In this document: positions 6,683-10,646 of the stretch, piece by piece
Position numbering within the stretch: position 1 is the stretch's first letter
Layout: each line of letters begins with the position of its first letter
Source of the DNA: Fidelibacterota bacterium
GTDB taxonomy: Bacteria > Marinisomatota > Marinisomatia > Marinisomatales > Marinisomataceae
Assembly: GCA_012963075.1 (NCBI GenBank)
Contig: DTWI01000243.1
Coordinates: forward strand, 1 to 10,646
Direction of reading: 5' to 3'
DNA: 10,646 bases
Translations under genes and position numbers: made by a program
Notes under the pieces: generated by a model
What the model was told of the DNA's origin: nothing
Database searches by the model: none
Seen by the model: the letters and a program-made list of their open reading frames with translations, nothing else

Positions 6683-7972
6683 ATGAATCAAGTAAATATA
6701 GAAAAATTAAAGAAATTTATTGGTAAAGAAGTCCAAATCAATGGATGGGTTTATAATATAAGATCAATTGGAAAAATATGGTTTGTTATTGTAAGAGATG
6801 GTACTGGATATGTTCAATGTGTTGTATCAAAAAATGATGTTACCGAGGATGTTTTTAAGTTAGAGAATATTTTAACTCAAGAATCTTCTCTTACTATTAC
6901 AGGGACTGTTCAGGAAGATAAGAGGTCTAAGGGCGGTGTTGAAATTATTATCAGCAACATTAGTGTTGTTCATATTTCTGATGAGTATCCAATAGCTTTA
7001 AAAGATCATGGTGTTAGCTTCTTAATGGATAATCGACATTTATGGTTAAGATCAAAGAGACAATTCGCAATTATGAAAATTAGGCAAAGAACAATAAAAG
7101 CAATACGAGATTTCTTTGATGATAGAGGATTTGTGTTAATTGATTCTCCTATATTTACTGGTAATGCTGTAGAAGGTACTACTACTTTATTTGAGACTGA
7201 TTATTTTAATCGATCTGCCTATTTAACACAAAGTGGACAATTGTATCAAGAAGCTGCCGCTATGGCATTTGGCAAAACATATTGTTTTGGACCTTGTTTT
7301 AGAGCAGAAAAATCAAAAACCAGAAAACATCTTACTGAATTTTGGATGGTGGAGCCTGAAATGGCTTACTGTGATATCAATCAGAATATGGACATAATTG
7401 AAGAATTTATATCATATATAATCTCTGATTGCTTAAAACATTGTTCTCAAGAATTAGAGATTCTTAAGAGAGATTTATCCAAATTAAAAAATATTTCTGG
7501 CCCATTTCCAAGAATCTCTTATGATGACGCAGTAGAAATATTAAAAGATAAAAACCATGATTTTAAATATGGAAGTGATTTTGGAGCTCCTGATGAAGAA
7601 GCAATTGCTTCTGAATTTGATAAACCTGTTATGATTCATTCTTGGCCACATAATACAAAAGCGTTTTATATGAAAAGAGATAAAACTGATAAATATGCTT
7701 TAGGTGTGGATGTTCTTGCGCCAGAAGGTTATGGAGAAGTTGTTGGTGGCGGTCAAAGAGAAGATGATTATGATTTATTAGTGAAACGTATTAAGGAACA
7801 CAAATTGCCTGTGGATGCATTTAAGTGGTATCTAGATTTGAGAAAATATGGATCAGTTCCCCATTCAGGTTTTGGACTAGGTCTTGAAAGAACGGTTTCT
7901 TGGATATGTGGAATTGATCATATCAGGCAAACAATTCCTTTCCCAAGAACCATGGGAAGGCTTGAACCGTGA
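6683..7972 (+). CDS. asnS: Asparaginyl-tRNA synthetase
   Basis: Class II aminoacyl-tRNA synthetase charging tRNA-Asn with asparagine in the cytoplasm. The N-terminal OB-fold anticodon-binding domain covers about residues 1-100 (VQINGWVYNIRSIGKIWFVI, 17-36). The catalytic core follows, with motif 2 FRAEKSKTRKHLTEFWMVEP (206-225) and motif 3 GFGLGLERTVSWICG (396-410). The ending IRQTIPFPRTMGRLEP distinguishes AsnRS from AspRS, and the archaeal-type AspRS insertions are absent. The 429 residues match the compact bacterial AsnRS. The ATG follows the lptE stop by 4 bases with only a weak ribosome site. The stop overlaps the GTG start of the next gene (GTGA). A dedicated AsnRS suggests that Asn-tRNA is made directly rather than only through transamidation by GatCAB. 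Confidence 0.95.
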   Translation: MNQVNIEKLKKFIGKEVQINGWVYNIRSIGKIWFVIVRDGTGYVQCVVSKNDVTEDVFKLENILTQESSLTITGTVQEDKRSKGGVEIIISNISVVHISDEYPIALKDHGVSFLMDNRHLWLRSKRQFAIMKIRQRTIKAIRDFFDDRGFVLIDSPIFTGNAVEGTTTLFETDYFNRSAYLTQSGQLYQEAAAMAFGKTYCFGPCFRAEKSKTRKHLTEFWMVEPEMAYCDINQNMDIIEEFISYIISDCLKHCSQELEILKRDLSKLKNISGPFPRISYDDAVEILKDKNHDFKYGSDFGAPDEEAIASEFDKPVMIHSWPHNTKAFYMKRDKTDKYALGVDVLAPEGYGEVVGGGQREDDYDLLVKRIKEHKLPVDAFKWYLDLRKYGSVPHSGFGLGLERTVSWICGIDHIRQTIPFPRTMGRLEP

Positions 7973-8430
7973 TAGAATTCAATGGAAGAATTGCTGTTTT
8001 TGGAGGTAGAGATGTTACCGAATCAATCTACAATGATACTGTTGAAATTGGTAGACAGATGGCAAAAAAGAATTGGCTAGTTTTTTGTGGTGGTGGAGAA
8101 GGAGTAATGGAAGCTATTGCAAGGGGAGTATCTGAGGAAAATGGTGTGTGTATAGGAATTTTAAAGGATAAAGAATATAATACAGGAAACAAATTTTTAT
8201 CAGTTCCTATTGCAACAGGTATGGATATCAGTAGAAATGCAATGATAAGCTATAATTGTGATGTAGGAGTCGCGATTTCTGGCGCTTATGGAACTTTAAG
8301 TGAAATTGCATATACCTTAGCACAGGATAAGCCTCTGGTTGCTTATAAAAGTTGGGATATCAAGAATTCAATCCAAGTAGATTCAATTAGCGCATTGATT
8401 GGTGAGATTAAAAATTGTCTAATTCAATAA
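7969..8430 (+). CDS. TIGR00725/LOG-like SLOG-domain protein
   Basis: Small Rossmann-like protein of the SLOG superfamily (LOG, DprA, YpsA relatives), probably binding a nucleotide-derived ligand. Visible features are IAVFGGRD (8-15), CGGGEGVMEAIARG (40-53), MDISRNAMISYNCDVGVAIS (85-104) and GAYGTLSEIAY (105-115). True LOG cytokinin-activating phosphoribohydrolases have PGGxGTxxE; here the corresponding stretch is SGAYGTLSE, keeping G-T and the Glu but not the PGG. This fits the TIGR00725 branch, whose function is uncharacterised, better than LOG itself. The length of 153 residues is normal for that branch. The start is GTG, inside the asnS stop (4-base overlap), and the 3' end overlaps nadE by 16 bases. 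Tight linkage to NAD synthetase makes a role with NAD-related nucleotides attractive, but that is inference. Confidence 0.82.
   Translation: MIEFNGRIAVFGGRDVTESIYNDTVEIGRQMAKKNWLVFCGGGEGVMEAIARGVSEENGVCIGILKDKEYNTGNKFLSVPIATGMDISRNAMISYNCDVGVAISGAYGTLSEIAYTLAQDKPLVAYKSWDIKNSIQVDSISALIGEIKNCLIQ
8401..8406 (+). promoter_or_regulatory. Ribosome binding site supporting the TTG start of nadE
   Basis: GGTGAG lies 8 bases before the TTG at 8415, inside the 3' end of the LOG-like gene. No ATG or GTG lies nearby in the nadE frame, and the TTG start gives the expected N-terminus ([10 protein letters not shown]), so this site decides the start. Confidence 0.55.
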
Positions 8431-10007
8431 AAGTTGCACTTTGTCAAATAAATCCCATTTTGGGAAATTTTGATTATAATTATGATAAAATTTTGCATAA
8501 TTATAATGAAGCACTAAAGGAAAATCCTGACTTAGTTATCTTCCCAGAAATGGTAGTTACAGGTTATCCTCCACAAGATTTACTTTTGTCTAAAAAATTT
8601 ATTGAGAAAAATCTATCTACTCTAAATCGTTTTGTTAAAAAAGTTTCTAAAACTTGTATTATTGGTTTTGTAAATGAAAAGAATGGGAAATTATTTAATT
8701 CTGCAGCGATTTGTGAAAATGGAGAAATTGTACATGTTTATAATAAGATTCTTTTACCGACATATGATGTTTTTGATGAAGATCGTTATTTTGAAAATGG
8801 AACGGAAATTGGTCAATTTAACCTTAGTGTAAATGGAGAATCATTAAATTGCATTATACAAATTTGTGAAGATCTTTGGGAAGACGATTATAACAGAAAA
8901 TTATCCACAGAAATTATCGATTTAGAACCTGATCTTATTGTTAATATTTCTTCATCTCCTTACCATAAAAATCGCAAAAATATTCGAAGAAAATTAATTC
9001 TTGATAAATTTGCTAAAGCTAATTGTCCATTTATATATTGCAATATTGTTGGAGGACAGGACGAACTAATTTTTGATGGAAATTCCCTCATTTTGAACTC
9101 TGATATGGAACTAATAAAAGAAGGAAAATCATTTCAAGAAGATTTAGTAGTAGCAAATTTAAATTCTCCATCGATTGATCAAAAAGAAGAAGATTCAAAC
9201 AAAGATATTTATGATGCATTGTGTCTAGGAATCAAAGATTATTTTGAGAAAACAGGTCATAAAAAAGCTGTAATTGGATTGAGCGGCGGAATCGACTCTA
9301 CCCTTGTTGCATGTTTAGCGGTTGACGCAATTGGTCCAGAGAATGTTTATTTAATATCTATGCCTTCAAGATTTTCTAGTGAACATAGTAAAACTGATGC
9401 AGAATTATTGGCAAAAAATCTGAATACTAATTTTAAGACAATTGATATAGATGATTTATTCGAAAAATATTTACAAGTTTTGGAACCACATTTTAAGGGA
9501 TTAGAAACTGATGTTACTGAAGAAAATATTCAATCTAGAATTAGAGGTAATATTCTAATGGGATTTTCAAATAAGTTTGGCTGTTTAGTCTTGTCAACAG
9601 GAAATAAAACCGAGTTAGCCTTGGGTTATTGCACTCTTTATGGTGATATGAGTGGAGGGTTGTCAGTTATTGGTGATTTATCAAAAACAGATGTATACGA
9701 TTTAGCCAAATGGAAAAATACAGTATCAACTGATATTATCCCTTCTAGTTGTATCACAAAGACTCCTTCAGCAGAATTGGCTGAAAATCAAGTAGACCCT
9801 TTTGATTATGACGTGATTAGTCCAATTGTTGATAAGGTGATTTATAATGAATCTATTGATAACAATAATTCTGAAACAGATGAGATAATCAAAAGAATTA
9901 ATCAAAATGAATATAAAAGAAGACAGACACCTCCAATTTTACGCATTACTAGAAAAGCATTCGGTATAGGTAGACGTTTTCCTATTGTAAATCATTTTCA
10001 TGAATGA
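8415..10007 (+). CDS. nadE: Glutamine-dependent NAD+ synthetase
   Basis: Catalyses the last step of NAD+ synthesis: ATP-dependent amidation of nicotinate adenine dinucleotide, with ammonia released from glutamine by its own amidase domain. The N-terminal nitrilase/CN-hydrolase domain (about 4-250) has the Glu-Lys-Cys triad at E45 ([13 protein letters not shown]), K111 (YNKILLP) and C151 (QICEDLWED). The C-terminal synthetase domain (about 262-530) has the PP-loop SGGIDS (290-295), followed by [10 protein letters not shown] and [12 protein letters not shown]. The 530 residues fit the two-domain bacterial form. The start codon is TTG, preceded by GGTGAG. The gene overlaps its upstream neighbour by 16 bases and lepA by 8, so it belongs to the same transcript. 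Both domains look complete and catalytically competent. Confidence 0.96.
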   Translation: MSNSIKVALCQINPILGNFDYNYDKILHNYNEALKENPDLVIFPEMVVTGYPPQDLLLSKKFIEKNLSTLNRFVKKVSKTCIIGFVNEKNGKLFNSAAICENGEIVHVYNKILLPTYDVFDEDRYFENGTEIGQFNLSVNGESLNCIIQICEDLWEDDYNRKLSTEIIDLEPDLIVNISSSPYHKNRKNIRRKLILDKFAKANCPFIYCNIVGGQDELIFDGNSLILNSDMELIKEGKSFQEDLVVANLNSPSIDQKEEDSNKDIYDALCLGIKDYFEKTGHKKAVIGLSGGIDSTLVACLAVDAIGPENVYLISMPSRFSSEHSKTDAELLAKNLNTNFKTIDIDDLFEKYLQVLEPHFKGLETDVTEENIQSRIRGNILMGFSNKFGCLVLSTGNKTELALGYCTLYGDMSGGLSVIGDLSKTDVYDLAKWKNTVSTDIIPSSCITKTPSAELAENQVDPFDYDVISPIVDKVIYNESIDNNNSETDEIIKRINQNEYKRRQTPPILRITRKAFGIGRRFPIVNHFHE

Positions 10008-10646
10008 TATTCAATACATTCGGAACTTTTGTATTATTGCTCATATCGATCATGGGAAATCTACTCTTGCAGACCGGTTGCTAGAGTTCACTGGTACAAT
10101 TTCAAAGAAAAAAATGAAAAACCAAATTTTGGATAGTATGGATCTAGAACGTGAGAGAGGGATTACCATCAAAAGTCATTCTATTAGAATGATTTTTAAG
10201 GATCATATTTTGAACCTAATTGATACTCCAGGCCATGTTGATTTTTCATATGAAGTTTCTCGTACATTGTCAGCAAGTGAAGGAGCATTGTTAGTTGTTG
10301 ATGCTGCTCAAGGAATTGAAGCGCAAACGGTAACTAATTATTTGTTGGCAGTTGAAAATGATTTAAAAATAATTCCAATAATTAATAAAATAGATTTGCC
10401 CAATACAGACATTGATAATGTAAAGAAACAAATTATTGAATTAACCGGCTGTGAAGAGAAAGATATTTTATTAACAAGTGCGAAAAGTGGGGAAGGAATT
10501 GAAGATTTATTGAATGATGCCACGACCAAAAAGGATATTGAAGAAGCAAAAAGACTTTTAAATGAAAATGATGGCTCCATTAATGATCCTCATGTTTTAG
10601 CTGCTATATATAAACTTCAGGGAGATATCTCACTTACTGAAGCTGA
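10000..10646 (+). CDS. lepA: Elongation factor 4 (LepA), 5' part only; tail does not match the family
   Basis: Ribosome-associated translational GTPase thought to act on stalled or mis-set ribosomes. The GTPase domain is textbook: [20 protein letters not shown] (7-26, G1 P-loop), [16 protein letters not shown] (45-60, G2), DTPGHVDF (75-82, G3), NKIDLP (129-134, G4) and [13 protein letters not shown] (159-171, G5). The ATG at 10000 gives the expected N-terminus and overlaps the nadE stop by 8 bases. From about residue 172 (position 10513) the frame stays open, but the sequence no longer resembles LepA: the usual RIPxP-type linker and second beta-barrel domain do not appear before the window ends at residue 215 of an expected ~600. 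The gene is cut by the window edge and the last ~130 bases may not belong to it. Confidence 0.9.
   Translation, partial: MNDIQYIRNFCIIAHIDHGKSTLADRLLEFTGTISKKKMKNQILDSMDLERERGITIKSHSIRMIFKDHILNLIDTPGHVDFSYEVSRTLSASEGALLVVDAAQGIEAQTVTNYLLAVENDLKIIPIINKIDLPNTDIDNVKKQIIELTGCEEKDILLTSAKSGEGIEDLLNDATTKKDIEEAKRLLNENDGSINDPHVLAAIYKLQGDISLTEA
10513..10646 (+). other. Non-LepA sequence fused in frame at the 3' edge
   Basis: After GEGIEDLL the frame reads [20 protein letters not shown] and then a helical-looking stretch with [15 protein letters not shown]. This is not the LepA linker/domain II, and the other two + frames hit stops at once, so a simple frameshift does not recover LepA. The pattern of alternating helices ([19 protein letters not shown]) vaguely recalls tetratricopeptide-type repeats, which is only an impression. 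It is most simply a join to another coding region. Confidence 0.45.

Noticed and set aside
10338..10580. Minus-strand open frame of 80 codons
   Set aside because: Antisense to the lepA GTPase domain; Ser/Phe-rich composition typical of a shadow of an AT-rich gene.

Overview
The window is strongly AT-rich bacterial DNA, densely packed with ten genes on the + strand and almost no intergenic space. Most joints are stop/start overlaps (4, 8, 35, 4, 16 and 8 bases). The widest gap, before uvrB, is 63 bases. The gene content indicates a Gram-negative-type bacterium with lipopolysaccharide: a GT9 heptosyltransferase, the Kdo transferase KdtA/WaaA and the LPS-assembly lipoprotein LptE. A receiver-less sigma54-type activator directly upstream of lptE, and a KdtA with a GEYQQ-type active-site segment, resemble the Bacteroidetes/FCB arrangement more than the proteobacterial one. 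An AT-rich, compact FCB-group lineage (for example Marinimicrobia/SAR406) is my best guess, but this is inference.

Layout. 39-2864: envelope genes, namely GT9 heptosyltransferase, kdtA, and a CDP-alcohol phosphatidyltransferase (PgsA-like). 2928-4928: uvrB, nucleotide excision repair. 4938-6678: sigma54-type AAA+ activator overlapping lptE. 6683-10007: asnS (asparaginyl-tRNA synthetase), a LOG/TIGR00725-like protein, and glutamine-dependent NAD+ synthetase (nadE). 10000-end: the 5' part of lepA (EF4).

How they fit together. The heptosyltransferase and KdtA build the inner LPS core and LptE helps place LPS in the outer membrane. The phosphatidyltransferase supplies anionic phospholipid. The remainder is housekeeping: repair, aminoacylation, NAD synthesis and translation. 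I see no internal terminator or convincing promoter, so long co-transcripts with translational coupling are likely.

Unusual points. (1) LptE carries a near-canonical EF-hand/thrombospondin-type-3 calcium loop just before its C-terminal helix. (2) Both window ends look non-native. The heptosyltransferase lacks its normal N-terminus before the G-D motif, and the first ~86 bases read better as protein on the minus strand. The lepA frame stays open, but loses LepA similarity abruptly near 10510-10520. This suggests chimeric contig ends or local rearrangement. (3) The AAA+ activator has GAYTDA in place of GAFTGA. I did not find a wholly new multi-gene system: no CRISPR, IS, RNA gene or defence locus is visible.
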